Source: a bacterium (lineage in GTDB: Archaea; JAADDD01). From it: a stretch of 64,000 bases of DNA. The notes under the pieces are model-generated. The model did no database searches and was not told the origin of the DNA. It saw only the letters and a program-made list of their open reading frames with translations. How positions within the stretch are numbered: the stretch's first letter is position 1; each line of letters opens with the position of its first letter. The DNA lies in contig JAADDD010000004.1 of the NCBI GenBank assembly GCA_013154095.1, forward strand, positions 124,001 through 188,000, given 5' to 3'. Below, piece after piece: positions 1-8,340 of the stretch. Position numbers and translations under genes: made by a program.

Positions 1-81
1 TGTCAACTTGCATCCAATCAGCTCGGCATTTCTCAGCGTTGAGAGCGCATTGTACGTTCCCCAGTCAAACAGCACTGCCAT
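1..81 (-). CDS. 5' end of an unidentified gene, cut by the window edge
   Basis: An ATG read leftwards from 81 opens a frame with no stop to the window edge, giving 27 residues that begin MAVLFDWGTYNALS. A TATA-like box (ctataaaat, around 106-116) lies about 30 nt upstream, which fits a leaderless start. Too little protein is visible to name a family. Confidence 0.5.
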   Translation of the reverse strand, partial: MAVLFDWGTYNALSTLRNAELIGCKLT

Positions 82-123
82 GATCTCTATATTTTTAAAA
101 TGTCCACTATAAAATAGTTTTAA
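82..123. promoter_or_regulatory. Divergent interleaved promoter region
   Basis: This 42-nt gap separates two divergent start codons. A T/A box at 91-100 sits about 28 nt before the rightward ATG at 124. A second box at 106-116 sits about 30 nt before the leftward ATG at 81. Each box is therefore closer to the other gene's start than to its own, so TBP binding at one may hinder the other. Positions are seen; function is inferred. Confidence 0.45.
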
Positions 124-1038
124 ATGGATGATTTAGTTGTCCTGCAGGTCGTTGGCCTAAAAAAGAAAATTTCTCGTAAATGGATACTAAGAAAGGTGGA
201 TTTTAGTGTGAAGAAAAACACCTGTCACCTTATTCTTGGACCTAACGGAGCAGGAAAGACAACCACTCTTAAGTGCATTCTTGGAATATACAAGAAATAT
301 TCGGGAAAAATAATATTTGAAGGAAAAGACATCAGGAAAGTAAAAACTACACTATCTATTGGATACGTTCCAGAAGTTCCATATCCTTTGCATGGATTTA
401 AGGTAAGAGAATTTCTAGAAATGCTAGCTCGTGCAGCCAAAAAGGACTGGAAATTTTGGCTAGAAGAATTTGGACTGTGGGAGCAGCGCAGCGAGCCTGT
501 GCACCGGCTAAGTAAAGGGCAGCGCAAGCGGCTGTATTTTGCTGCCGCGTTCTTGCTGGAACCAGAACTGCTCGTGCTCGACGAGCCGTTCTCTGGAATT
601 GACGTGGACAGCCTAGTGCAGGTCAAGGAATTAATAAAGCGCTGGCTCAAGGAGCGCAGGAGCACTTTTCTGCTCACTTCCCATTTGTTAGCAGAAGTAG
701 AAGAGCTGGTAGACGAAGTCACAGTCATCCTCAACGGAACTTCTGTAATTACAGTTTCGGTACAGAAGCTGCTATCTACGGTGCAGCTGCAGTACGAGCT
801 AGTATTCTCCCAGCCAATAAACAAGCAGCTGCTTGAGATGCTGGAAAGTAGGCTAGTAGTAAAGGATGTGCGCAGGCGCAGCGTGGTAGTCGAGGTGCCC
901 CGTGATCGCCTTCCTAGCCTCTACGAGCTGCTGGCCGAGCTCAGAGAGAGCTGTCCCGTGGAAGTTCGCCTGGTTTCTGGCAGTCTCTACCAATTATATA
1001 AAATCTTGCGAGAAAATGTTCGTAGCGCTGCTAGCTAA
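124..1038 (+). CDS. ABC transporter ATP-binding protein
   Basis: This is the nucleotide-binding subunit of an ABC transporter, powering the permease encoded directly downstream. The Walker A motif GPNGAGKTT is at about residues 39-47, the signature LSKGQ starts at about 129, Walker B LLVLDEP is at about 149-155 with catalytic Glu, and the TSH switch histidine is near 187. The roughly 100 residues after the ATPase domain resemble the C-terminal extension of DrrA/CcmA-type exporters (family resemblance). The next gene starts 23 nt before this one stops, so the two are probably translated together. The substrate cannot be read from the sequence. Confidence 0.9.
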   Translation: MDDLVVLQVVGLKKKISRKWILRKVDFSVKKNTCHLILGPNGAGKTTTLKCILGIYKKYSGKIIFEGKDIRKVKTTLSIGYVPEVPYPLHGFKVREFLEMLARAAKKDWKFWLEEFGLWEQRSEPVHRLSKGQRKRLYFAAAFLLEPELLVLDEPFSGIDVDSLVQVKELIKRWLKERRSTFLLTSHLLAEVEELVDEVTVILNGTSVITVSVQKLLSTVQLQYELVFSQPINKQLLEMLESRLVVKDVRRRSVVVEVPRDRLPSLYELLAELRESCPVEVRLVSGSLYQLYKILRENVRSAAS

Positions 1039-1939
1039 GTATCTTCGTCAAGTATTTCTTCGCCCGCTTTTTCTCTTCTTTTTGGCTTTTACTGTTGCGT
1101 TTGACGCGGGTATGAGCAGCTACGTGCTGCACGTCTCTTCTGTAATTTTTAAGTACTTGCACAAGTACTTACACATCTCTGCTCCTTTATTTTATGACTA
1201 TATATTTCTGGGATTTCTGTACTCTGTTTTTGTGTTTTCTTTTACCATGCTAGCAGTAGACTTACCGCTCGATTCTTTTTCGCGCGACCTGCAAACAAGA
1301 GCAGCAGAAATTTACGTCAAGTATTTTTCCCGCGCTAGGTATTTCTTTTCGCGCTTCCTTGCAATTATTATTATTTTATTTATTTACATTTTTATTCATG
1401 TTTTTATATCTTATTTGATATTCAGACCATTCATTGACCTTAACCTAGAGCAGGTGCTGCTGGTAGCTCTCGGAATGTTCTATGCTCTGTTAATAATCCT
1501 CTCCTGTGCCCTAGTGCTTGATCTGCTCTTGCGCAAGAGTAGTCTAGTTCCTACTTTCTTGGGCACACTAAACATGCTTGCAGGTTTTCTTGTGCTAGGA
1601 ACTGCCACTACTAATTTTTCTGCTTGCCTTGCAGGTTATCTTAGCATTGTGCCCGCTCATCTTCCTTCGGCATTAAAGAATATCTACGGAATTTTAGCAA
1701 GAATAGGTAAATATTCCCAGCTATTTGCAGGAATAGAAAAATTTGGGTTGCTGCTCTTCCCGTTCTATGAATACTTTAAGCTTACTTTATTTTTTGCCTT
1801 CTCTCCTCTCGTTCCTGCAGACAATTTTTCTTTCTTTTTTGGTCTCAGGTTAACGTTGCTTGATCTAGTGTTTCCTTTTCTTTGGACTGCAGCAGTTGTT
1901 GGCATGGCCTGGCTCTACTTCTACTACAAGGATATCTAG
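1016..1939 (+). CDS. ABC transporter permease (ABC-2-like), polytopic membrane protein
   Basis: This integral membrane partner of the preceding ATPase has about 307 residues. I chose the ATG at 1016 (MFVALLAKYLRQVFLRP), inside the end of the ATPase gene. A longer frame open from 902 would put a non-membrane, unlikely sequence in front. About six hydrophobic segments alternate with short loops, as in ABC-2 permeases that move lipids, glycans or drugs. The assignment rests on membrane topology and operon position, not a diagnostic motif. The stop overlaps the convergent taw3 stop by 4 nt (ctag). Confidence 0.75.
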   Translation: MFVALLAKYLRQVFLRPLFLFFLAFTVAFDAGMSSYVLHVSSVIFKYLHKYLHISAPLFYDYIFLGFLYSVFVFSFTMLAVDLPLDSFSRDLQTRAAEIYVKYFSRARYFFSRFLAIIIILFIYIFIHVFISYLIFRPFIDLNLEQVLLVALGMFYALLIILSCALVLDLLLRKSSLVPTFLGTLNMLAGFLVLGTATTNFSACLAGYLSIVPAHLPSALKNIYGILARIGKYSQLFAGIEKFGLLLFPFYEYFKLTLFFAFSPLVPADNFSFFFGLRLTLLDLVFPFLWTAAVVGMAWLYFYYKDI

Positions 1940-2529
1940 AGTAATTTCTGCAGGAGTGCCTCGAGTTGCTTGAGCCTTGCACGCATTCGCCTGAACTTGC
2001 GGTTTGCTGTCTCTACTAGCAGGCCAAGCTCTTCTTCTGTGCAGCAAACTTTTCCGTCCTTGCCCAGCAAGTGCTCAATGTTCTCTGTGCCAGTAATTGC
2101 TACGAGCACTCCGCTTGCAGTAACTGCTCTTATTCCAGAATTCCTGAGGCCAGCACCTCTTACTGCGTGCAGCAACGCAGCAGCATCTTCCAGTGTTCTT
2201 GCAACTATGTGCAAGATAAAGCTGTCGAGCTTGAACCACAAGTAGTCCTTGCTGTGCTGGCTTACTGCTTGCTTCACTTCTTCGAGCGTTACTTCTCTGT
2301 GCCACTTTCCGAGCACGCGCGTTTCTGGCTTACTCTCTGTTGGTGGCTTTTCCATTACCATTATTCTACCTGCGCAAGAAGAAGTAGTGAAAAAATTCTC
2401 GGATGAGTTAATTATCTGCAGTAACGGGAGAATGTCTTCGTCGACCTCGCCTCTCTGCAGCGCTTCTTGCAGACCAGCAAGCGCTCGCTGCTTCTTTTGC
2501 TGCCAGGCTCTTGGTAGCGGAAATGCCAT
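1936..2529 (-). CDS. taw3: TYW3-type tRNA-Phe wybutosine-pathway methyltransferase
   Basis: Archaeal Taw3/TYW3 methylates N4 of the tricyclic guanosine derivative at position 37 of tRNA-Phe. The protein has 197 residues, the usual length. The diagnostic TSSCAGRI segment is near residue 50, followed by the LWFKLDSFILHIVAR and GLRNSGIRA blocks typical of the family. The C-terminus is a helical, basic tail. It stands alone on its strand, convergent with the ABC permease. No other wybutosine gene is in the window. Confidence 0.92.
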   Translation of the reverse strand: MAFPLPRAWQQKKQRALAGLQEALQRGEVDEDILPLLQIINSSENFFTTSSCAGRIMVMEKPPTESKPETRVLGKWHREVTLEEVKQAVSQHSKDYLWFKLDSFILHIVARTLEDAAALLHAVRGAGLRNSGIRAVTASGVLVAITGTENIEHLLGKDGKVCCTEEELGLLVETANRKFRRMRARLKQLEALLQKLL

Positions 2530-2561
2530 GAAAAAGAACTGACAAGCAAAAAAGATAGGCT

Positions 2562-3023
2562 TTACTCCACAGAAATTTTCTTGCCTTTCGACTTTCCTGT
2601 TTTGTTTGCCGTGATTACTAATATACCGTTGTTGAACGAAGCTTTTATGCTGCCTTCATCGATTTCATAAGGAATAGTGATTCTCCTGTAAAGTTCTTCT
2701 TCTAGAGGGAATTCTGTATAGATAACTTTTTCTGACTCAAGTAAAGGAATCTGGCGCTTCTTTGCAGAGATCTCGATCGTGCTGCCGTAGGCCTCTACAT
2801 TAATGTCTTTCTTTTCTACGCCTGGCAGCAAGGCAACAATCTTCACGTAGTCCTTGCCCTCGATGATAGCTACTGGAATGTTACCTTCTAGATGCAAGCT
2901 GCCACCAGGAAAGCTGTATCTTATTCTTTTGCTAGTCTTGACTTGTACTGGTTCAATTTCGAAAAATCTCGCAATAAATCGATTTATTTCGTCAAAAAAT
3001 TCATCAAATGGGTCCTTTACCAT
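2562..3023 (-). CDS. Small heat-shock protein, Hsp20/alpha-crystallin family
   Basis: This cytoplasmic holdase chaperone binds unfolding proteins without ATP. It has about 153 residues with a central alpha-crystallin beta-sandwich; VALLPGVEKKDINVEAYG and the ITIPYEIDEGSIKASFNNGI block are typical. A short C-terminal tail ends in ISV, a variant of the I-x-I/V oligomerisation motif. The frame also opens at a GTG at 3032, but the ATG at 3023 has a strong Shine-Dalgarno (gaggtgat) just upstream, so I use it. It is one of few genes here with a clear ribosome binding site. Confidence 0.93.
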   Translation of the reverse strand: MVKDPFDEFFDEINRFIARFFEIEPVQVKTSKRIRYSFPGGSLHLEGNIPVAIIEGKDYVKIVALLPGVEKKDINVEAYGSTIEISAKKRQIPLLESEKVIYTEFPLEEELYRRITIPYEIDEGSIKASFNNGILVITANKTGKSKGKKISVE

Positions 3024-3028
3024 TTCTA

Positions 3029-3036
3029 TCACCTCT
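3029..3036 (-). promoter_or_regulatory. Shine-Dalgarno of the Hsp20 gene
   Basis: The leftward strand reads GAGGTGAT a few nt before the ATG at 3023. It matches the anti-Shine-Dalgarno end of the 16S rRNA in this same window (ATCACCTCCT). It favours the ATG at 3023 over the GTG at 3032, which lies inside the site. Confidence 0.7.
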
Positions 3037-3086
3037 TTATTGCTGTTCTATAATGCAATTATGCCAGCACTTCTATAAAACGATTA

Positions 3087-4064
3087 CTATTTAATTAAAT
3101 AAATTTTCCTTGCAAGCGCTGCCTGCAACGCGCGCAGGTATTCTTCTCGCGTTATTCTTCTTGCCAGTTCAGGAAACTCTCTTGCCCTGAAGCACGGATA
3201 GTACTGCTCCATGACATTAAGGCAGAAGCTGTCAAGCGAGAGCTGTTCTGCTAGCCAAGAAATTACTGGCAAGCTGCAGCACTCCACGTGGTTTGGCAGC
3301 ACTAAGTGCCTAACAAGAATGTCTCCTCTACCTTCTACAAACAACAAATTTCTTGTCACTGTTTCCCAGTATTTCTTAATTCCAGAGTATTTCTCTGCAC
3401 AGTGATTATTTCCGTACTTAAAGTCAGGTAGCCACAGATCTACTACTCCGTCAAGAATTTTCAAGGCCTTCTCTGAGAGGTACATGTTCGTGTTAAATAT
3501 TACTGGAACTGAAACGTCTAGGTTCAGCAAAACTTCTAGAATGTACGCTATGTGCGGAGTTGGCTCGCCTCCGACAAAGTTCACGTTCAGGATCTCGCCT
3601 GCTCTTCGCAGCCTGCTAATTCTTCTTGCGAGGATTGCAGGAGAAATTTCTGTGCCTACAATTTGCTGAGAAATGTCCCAGTTCTGGCAGTACACGCACC
3701 TAAAGTTGCAGCCAGAAAAGAAAACCGTGTATGATGGCACAAGCACGCTCTCTTCTCCCCAGTGCACGAACACCGAGGCAACCAGTGTCCTGCTGCAGCC
3801 GCAAGCTCCTGGCTGGCCTGCGAGCCTGCTTGCCTTGCAGCACAGCTCACAGAACTCGCAGGCAGCAAGCACTTTTCTTGCCTCGTCCAGCTTTCTTTCT
3901 AGCAGGCTATCTTTTACCGGTTCTGGCTCCCAGCGCTCTCCTTCCAGCAGCTCAGCAAAGAGGCAGTGCACTTCTTGGCTCTTTTCCTCGTAGCTCAAGG
4001 ACTTTGCCAGCAGAAACCTTGCAGGCGCTTGCCAGTCACGCACAGCAAGGTAACCGCGCAGCAT
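3087..4064 (-). CDS. Radical SAM protein, PflX/COG1313-like
   Basis: This is a radical SAM enzyme whose cluster motif CNFRCVYC (CxxxCxxC) lies near residue 119 and is followed by QNW, as in PflX/AmmeMemoRadiSam-type proteins related to pyruvate formate-lyase activase. A preceding cysteine-rich stretch (CEFCELCC, then CGC) matches the extra cysteines of COG1313. FVGGEPTPH is the glycine-rich SAM-contact motif. The frame extends to an ATG at 4118, but a TATA box at 4090-4098 sits about 30 nt before the ATG at 4064, so I take 4064 as a leaderless start (325 residues). The substrate is unknown. Confidence 0.85.
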   Translation of the reverse strand: MLRGYLAVRDWQAPARFLLAKSLSYEEKSQEVHCLFAELLEGERWEPEPVKDSLLERKLDEARKVLAACEFCELCCKASRLAGQPGACGCSRTLVASVFVHWGEESVLVPSYTVFFSGCNFRCVYCQNWDISQQIVGTEISPAILARRISRLRRAGEILNVNFVGGEPTPHIAYILEVLLNLDVSVPVIFNTNMYLSEKALKILDGVVDLWLPDFKYGNNHCAEKYSGIKKYWETVTRNLLFVEGRGDILVRHLVLPNHVECCSLPVISWLAEQLSLDSFCLNVMEQYYPCFRAREFPELARRITREEYLRALQAALARKIYLIK

Positions 4065-4098
4065 AGGATTAAATCCTAGAGCAGCCAGGCCTTTTAAT
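4065..4098. promoter_or_regulatory. Interleaved divergent promoters
   Basis: A box attaaatcc at 4068-4076 sits about 27 nt before the rightward ATG at 4099. A box ttttaatat at 4090-4098, read leftwards, sits about 30 nt before the leftward ATG at 4064. As at 82-123, each box lies close to the opposite gene's start. Both transcripts would be leaderless. Functional interference is inferred. Confidence 0.5.
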
Positions 4099-4572
4099 AT
4101 GCAGGAGCTGCTCGCCAAGAAAATAAAAGCTGTGCTCGACTACTGGTACGGTCCAGGCGTAGGAGAAGCTGTGCTGCGCGAGCCCTGGGAAGTAGAGTTC
4201 TCGCCGCAGGGAAGGCTGCGCAGACTCTATGTTCGCGGAGAGCTGGCATTCACTTTCAGGCCCAGAGATTTCTACCCTGTACCGCACGTGCTAGGCGCAA
4301 GGCTGCTGCACCAAGCTCTACCTTTCTGCCGCAGACGCGTAGTAGTCAACGAAGAACAGGAAAAGTTCGTGCTTGCAGGCAAGTCAGTGCTCTGCAAGTT
4401 CGTGCTAGAAGTCGATCCAGAGCTGCGCCCAGGAGACTACGTGCTAGTTGTCTCGCGCGACGACAGGCTGCTGGCTCTCGGCCAGCTCATTCTTCCTCCA
4501 GAAGTGATCAAGCAAGCACAGCGCGGATTCGCCGCAGAAATTTGCCGTGTTCTTGGAGGGTCCGGCCCTTAG
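4099..4572 (+). CDS. PUA-domain protein resembling the C-terminal half of archaeosine tRNA-guanine transglycosylase
   Basis: This RNA-binding protein of 157 residues resembles the C2 plus PUA domains of archaeal TGT. The FRPRDFYPVPHVLGARLL block is at about 54-71, and the PUA motif GKSVLCKFV...DPELRPGDYVLVV follows at about 94-117. The catalytic TIM barrel is absent, so it would act with a separately encoded enzyme or be an independent PUA protein. The stop codon (4570-4572) and last codons lie inside the 3' arm of the 16S rRNA processing stem on the other strand, so both gene products constrain the same DNA. Start is leaderless after the TATA box at 4068-4076. Confidence 0.8.
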   Translation: MQELLAKKIKAVLDYWYGPGVGEAVLREPWEVEFSPQGRLRRLYVRGELAFTFRPRDFYPVPHVLGARLLHQALPFCRRRVVVNEEQEKFVLAGKSVLCKFVLEVDPELRPGDYVLVVSRDDRLLALGQLILPPEVIKQAQRGFAAEICRVLGGSGP

Positions 4573-4598
4573 GAGCTGGCCTCAGCTAGGCTGTGCCG
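4556..4598 (-). other. 3' arm of the pre-16S processing stem with bulge-helix-bulge motif
   Basis: On the leftward strand this trailer pairs with the leader arm at 6161-6203. It gives 23 bp (4576-4598), a 3-nt bulge TAA (4569-4571), a 4-bp helix CTCC (4572-4575) and 13 bp (4556-4568). All pairs are perfect Watson-Crick. The geometry, with 3-nt bulges on opposite strands around a 4-bp helix, is the canonical substrate of the archaeal splicing endonuclease. It starts about 12 nt downstream of the 16S 3' end. Confidence 0.93.
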
Positions 4599-4609
4599 GA
4601 CCTGGGTGG

Positions 4610-6122
<1,513 letters not shown>

Positions 6123-6160
6123 TTAAAGAAGGAGTACGGCCGCAAGAGCCGCAGGGACCA

Positions 6161-6203
6161 CGGCACAGCCTAGCTGAGGCCAGTTTCTCCGGGCCGGACC
6201 CTC
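6161..6203 (-). other. 5' arm of the pre-16S processing stem with bulge-helix-bulge motif
   Basis: This leader arm begins about 39 nt upstream of the mature 16S 5' end. Read leftwards it gives 13 nt (6203-6191), the 4-nt central helix GGAG (6190-6187), the bulge AAA (6186-6184) and a 23-nt strand (6183-6161), all complementary to 4556-4598. Endonuclease cleavage in both bulges followed by ligation would release a circular pre-16S (known archaeal pathway). Confidence 0.93.
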
Positions 6204-6206
6204 CCT

Positions 6207-6237
6207 CAGCCCAGGGAAGGCAGGTTTCCCTGGGCTG
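6207..6237 (-). other. Stem-loop at the start of the pre-16S leader
   Basis: A perfect 12-bp hairpin (CAGCCCAGGGAA against TTCCCTGGGCTG) with a 7-nt loop lies between the predicted transcription start near 6255 and the processing stem. It may be a leader folding or processing element. It is followed by no T-run, so a terminator role is unlikely. Confidence 0.6.
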
Positions 6238-6277
6238 CATCTACTAGAGAGACTATACTGTTTGGTCTAGGCCGTGA

Positions 6278-6285
6278 TATTTAAA
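6278..6285 (-). promoter_or_regulatory. TATA box of the 16S rRNA gene
   Basis: Read leftwards, TTTAAATA is preceded by a purine-containing BRE-like stretch. Transcription would start near 6255, giving about 130 nt of leader. The box lies just outside the stop codon of the upstream PIN-domain gene (6288-6290), so the promoter's upstream part is inside that gene's 3' end. Confidence 0.65.
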
Positions 6286-6287
6286 GG

Positions 6288-6677
6288 CTACTCTATTTCT
6301 AGCCGTTTCTTTGCCCGCACGTAGACCACGCGGGCTCCTAGTTCTGCGCAGAGCTTGCGGAGACGTGCATCGCCCGAGACTACTACTACTTGTTCGTTCC
6401 GCAGCCGCAGGCGCTTGACCAGCTCAAGGATAGCTTCGTCTGCACTGCGTCCAGGAACGTTTACTACGCTAAACTTTTGCCGAGAAATATATTCCCGTAC
6501 AGGCTTGCTTCCTGGAATTTTTTCTAGCTCTTCTAGAACTGCTGCAGGTAAGATGTATTCTTTTTTGCCCTCAATTAAATACTCTAGTTCCTTAAAGATA
6601 TCTATTTTAAAGTAGAACGGAATGAACAGCGCGCTGGTATCAATTATTACCTTGACTGTCTGTTTGTTTTCTTCCAT
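6288..6677 (-). CDS. PIN-domain ribonuclease, Fcf1/Utp24-like
   Basis: This small single-domain PIN protein has 129 residues. VIIDTSAL near residues 10-17 carries the first metal-binding Asp, the glutamate is in VLEELEKIPGS, SADEAIL supplies a central acidic residue, and VVSGDARLRKL the last Asp with the D-x-x-L pattern of the FCF1 family (archaeal COG1412). Eukaryotic Fcf1/Utp24 cuts pre-18S rRNA. Here the gene sits directly upstream of the 16S gene on the same strand, which suits rRNA processing but does not prove it. The frame extends to 6845, but only the ATG at 6677 gives a family-like N-terminus. Confidence 0.8.
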   Translation of the reverse strand: MEENKQTVKVIIDTSALFIPFYFKIDIFKELEYLIEGKKEYILPAAVLEELEKIPGSKPVREYISRQKFSVVNVPGRSADEAILELVKRLRLRNEQVVVVSGDARLRKLCAELGARVVYVRAKKRLEIE

Positions 6678-6712
6678 AAGATAATATAATTCATAAATAA
6701 TATAACGAAAAT

Positions 6713-7759
6713 ATGCTCTCGAGGCGCGAGAGCTGGAAGAGGGTGCTGCGGGTGGTGCGCAGGGCAGACGTAGTGGTAGAAGTGTTAGACGCACGCGCAC
6801 CCGACGAGTCCAGGATCCCGCGCCTCGAGGAGCTAGTAGAGGCAAACCAGAAACAGCTGATCTTGGCTATAAATAAAGTAGATTTAGTTCCTTATTCATA
6901 TATAAAGTATTATTATAAGCAGTTCTCGCGCGAGTATCCTACAGTGCTGCTCAGCGTAAAGAACCGGTGGGGCAGCAAGAAGCTGCGGAGGAAAATTCTC
7001 GAGTGCACAGAAAAGCGGCCTGTAGTAGTCGGAATAGTTGGCTACCCGAACGTGGGCAAGTCAAGCATTATTAACATGCTGCGCGGCAGGCGCGTTGCTG
7101 CTGTTTCCTCGCGGCCAGGATTTACTCGAGGAGAGCAGCTGGTAAAAGTCAGCTCTAACATTTACATCTACGACACGCCTGGTGTAATAATACCTGAGAG
7201 CCCAGAAAAGCTGGCACTCCTAGGAGCTTATCCGATAGAGAAGCTGCGCGAACCAGAGAAAGTTGCTGAAAAAATCCTAGAAAAAATTCCGAAAGAGCTG
7301 CTCCTGCAAGTCTATGGCTCCAGCACTCTTGATGAGCTAGCAAGTAAGTGGAACATGACCAGAGAAGCTGCTGCAAGAAAAGTTTTGCAGGACTGGTACA
7401 GGGGAAGACTTGGACTAGACTTCCAGCGAGCAGCTGCGTGGAAGAAAATCCGTGCACTCTTCCATCCTGCACGGCACGACATTGAGCAGCTCTTGCTAGA
7501 CTACAAGGGTCCGCTGCTCGCGCGCGAAATATATTATTACTTGCTGCCAAGAGTACCGAGCAATCTAGCAGAAATTATTGCCTATGTGCAGCTAGGAGAC
7601 TACATAGTTGCGGTGCTAGTTAAGCCTAGGTTCTTGTTAGAGATGAAGAAATGGCTAGAGCAGGAACTGGAAAAGCTGGGAAAATACAGCAAAGTTGAGG
7701 AGTTCGGCGACAAGCAGAAGTTCATTGTGCTGGTGTACAAGAAGGCTGGAGCATGGTAG
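6713..7759 (+). CDS. Circularly permuted GTPase, YlqF/YawG (ribosome assembly) family
   Basis: The G motifs occur in permuted order: G4 NKVD near residue 55, then G1 GYPNVGKSS near 109, then G3 DTPG near 154. Relatives act in large-subunit ribosome assembly (RbgA, Nog2, Lsg1). After the GTPase comes a helical segment and about 100 C-terminal residues (from about 245) that I do not recognise, so this 348-residue protein carries more than the minimal domain. It heads an operon with rnhB (7-nt overlap), hef and a winged-helix gene, and diverges from the PIN gene across a 35-nt AT-rich gap. Confidence 0.88.
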   Translation: MLSRRESWKRVLRVVRRADVVVEVLDARAPDESRIPRLEELVEANQKQLILAINKVDLVPYSYIKYYYKQFSREYPTVLLSVKNRWGSKKLRRKILECTEKRPVVVGIVGYPNVGKSSIINMLRGRRVAAVSSRPGFTRGEQLVKVSSNIYIYDTPGVIIPESPEKLALLGAYPIEKLREPEKVAEKILEKIPKELLLQVYGSSTLDELASKWNMTREAAARKVLQDWYRGRLGLDFQRAAAWKKIRALFHPARHDIEQLLLDYKGPLLAREIYYYLLPRVPSNLAEIIAYVQLGDYIVAVLVKPRFLLEMKKWLEQELEKLGKYSKVEEFGDKQKFIVLVYKKAGAW

Positions 7760-8340
7760 TCGGCATCGACGAGGCAGGCCGAGGGCCAGTGCTAGGACCG
7801 ATGGTCGTTGCTGCAGTGCAGGTAGAAGAAAAGCAGTTGCCGATGATAGAGGACGTGAAAGAGTCAAAGCAGCTCCCGCCAGCAGTTCGCTGGAGAGTGC
7901 TGGCAGAAAAGTGGCAGTACGTAAATAGAGCTGCTCTCGCTATAATATATCCTTCATCGATCGATGCATACACAAGGAAAAAGCAACTTAATCACTTAGA
8001 GTACAAGGTTTTTTGCCTGCTGGCAAACATGTTCGCAGACAAAGTGATTGCAGACTTTCCTGAAAACCTTGGACAGCAAGGCCATATATTATTTGAGCAA
8101 GGAGCAGACGCAAAGTATCCTGTAGTTGCGCTAGCATCTATTCTCGCGAAGGTAGTGCGCGACTACCTTATCCATCTCTACCACTACGCCTACGGCGACT
8201 TTGGCTCAGGCTATCCTACAGATCCCAAAACACGCCAGTTTCTCGACCAACTGCTTGATCTTGACCTACCTATTATAAGAAAGTCCTGGAAAACTGTTAA
8301 ACGTCTAAAAAAGAGTAAACGTTTAGAGGATTTCCTATGA
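7753..8340 (+). CDS. rnhB: Ribonuclease HII
   Basis: RNase HII cuts RNA in RNA-DNA hybrids and at single ribonucleotides in DNA. The catalytic DEAGRGP motif is at residues 6-12, KESKQL near 36-41, and ALASILAKVVRD carries the family's Lys and Asp. At 195 residues it is slightly shorter than usual. The start overlaps the preceding stop by 7 nt, and its TGA shares ATGA with the start of hef. Association with Hef suggests genome-maintenance coupling. Confidence 0.95.
   Translation: MVVGIDEAGRGPVLGPMVVAAVQVEEKQLPMIEDVKESKQLPPAVRWRVLAEKWQYVNRAALAIIYPSSIDAYTRKKQLNHLEYKVFCLLANMFADKVIADFPENLGQQGHILFEQGADAKYPVVALASILAKVVRDYLIHLYHYAYGDFGSGYPTDPKTRQFLDQLLDLDLPIIRKSWKTVKRLKKSKRLEDFL

Noticed and set aside
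902..1015. N-terminal extension of the ABC permease
   Set aside because: The added 38 residues come from the ATPase gene in another frame and are not membrane-like; the ATG at 1016 gives a normal cytoplasmic start before the first helix.
4099..4600. A 23S rRNA or tRNA gene following the 16S
   Set aside because: The downstream side on the leftward strand is the PUA and radical SAM genes. No conserved 23S 5' sequence or cloverleaf was found, so the 16S is unlinked.
6678..6845. N-terminal extension of the PIN-domain protein
   Set aside because: It is an Arg/Pro/Ser-rich antisense of the divergent GTPase gene; the ATG at 6677 begins the conserved domain with correct spacing.
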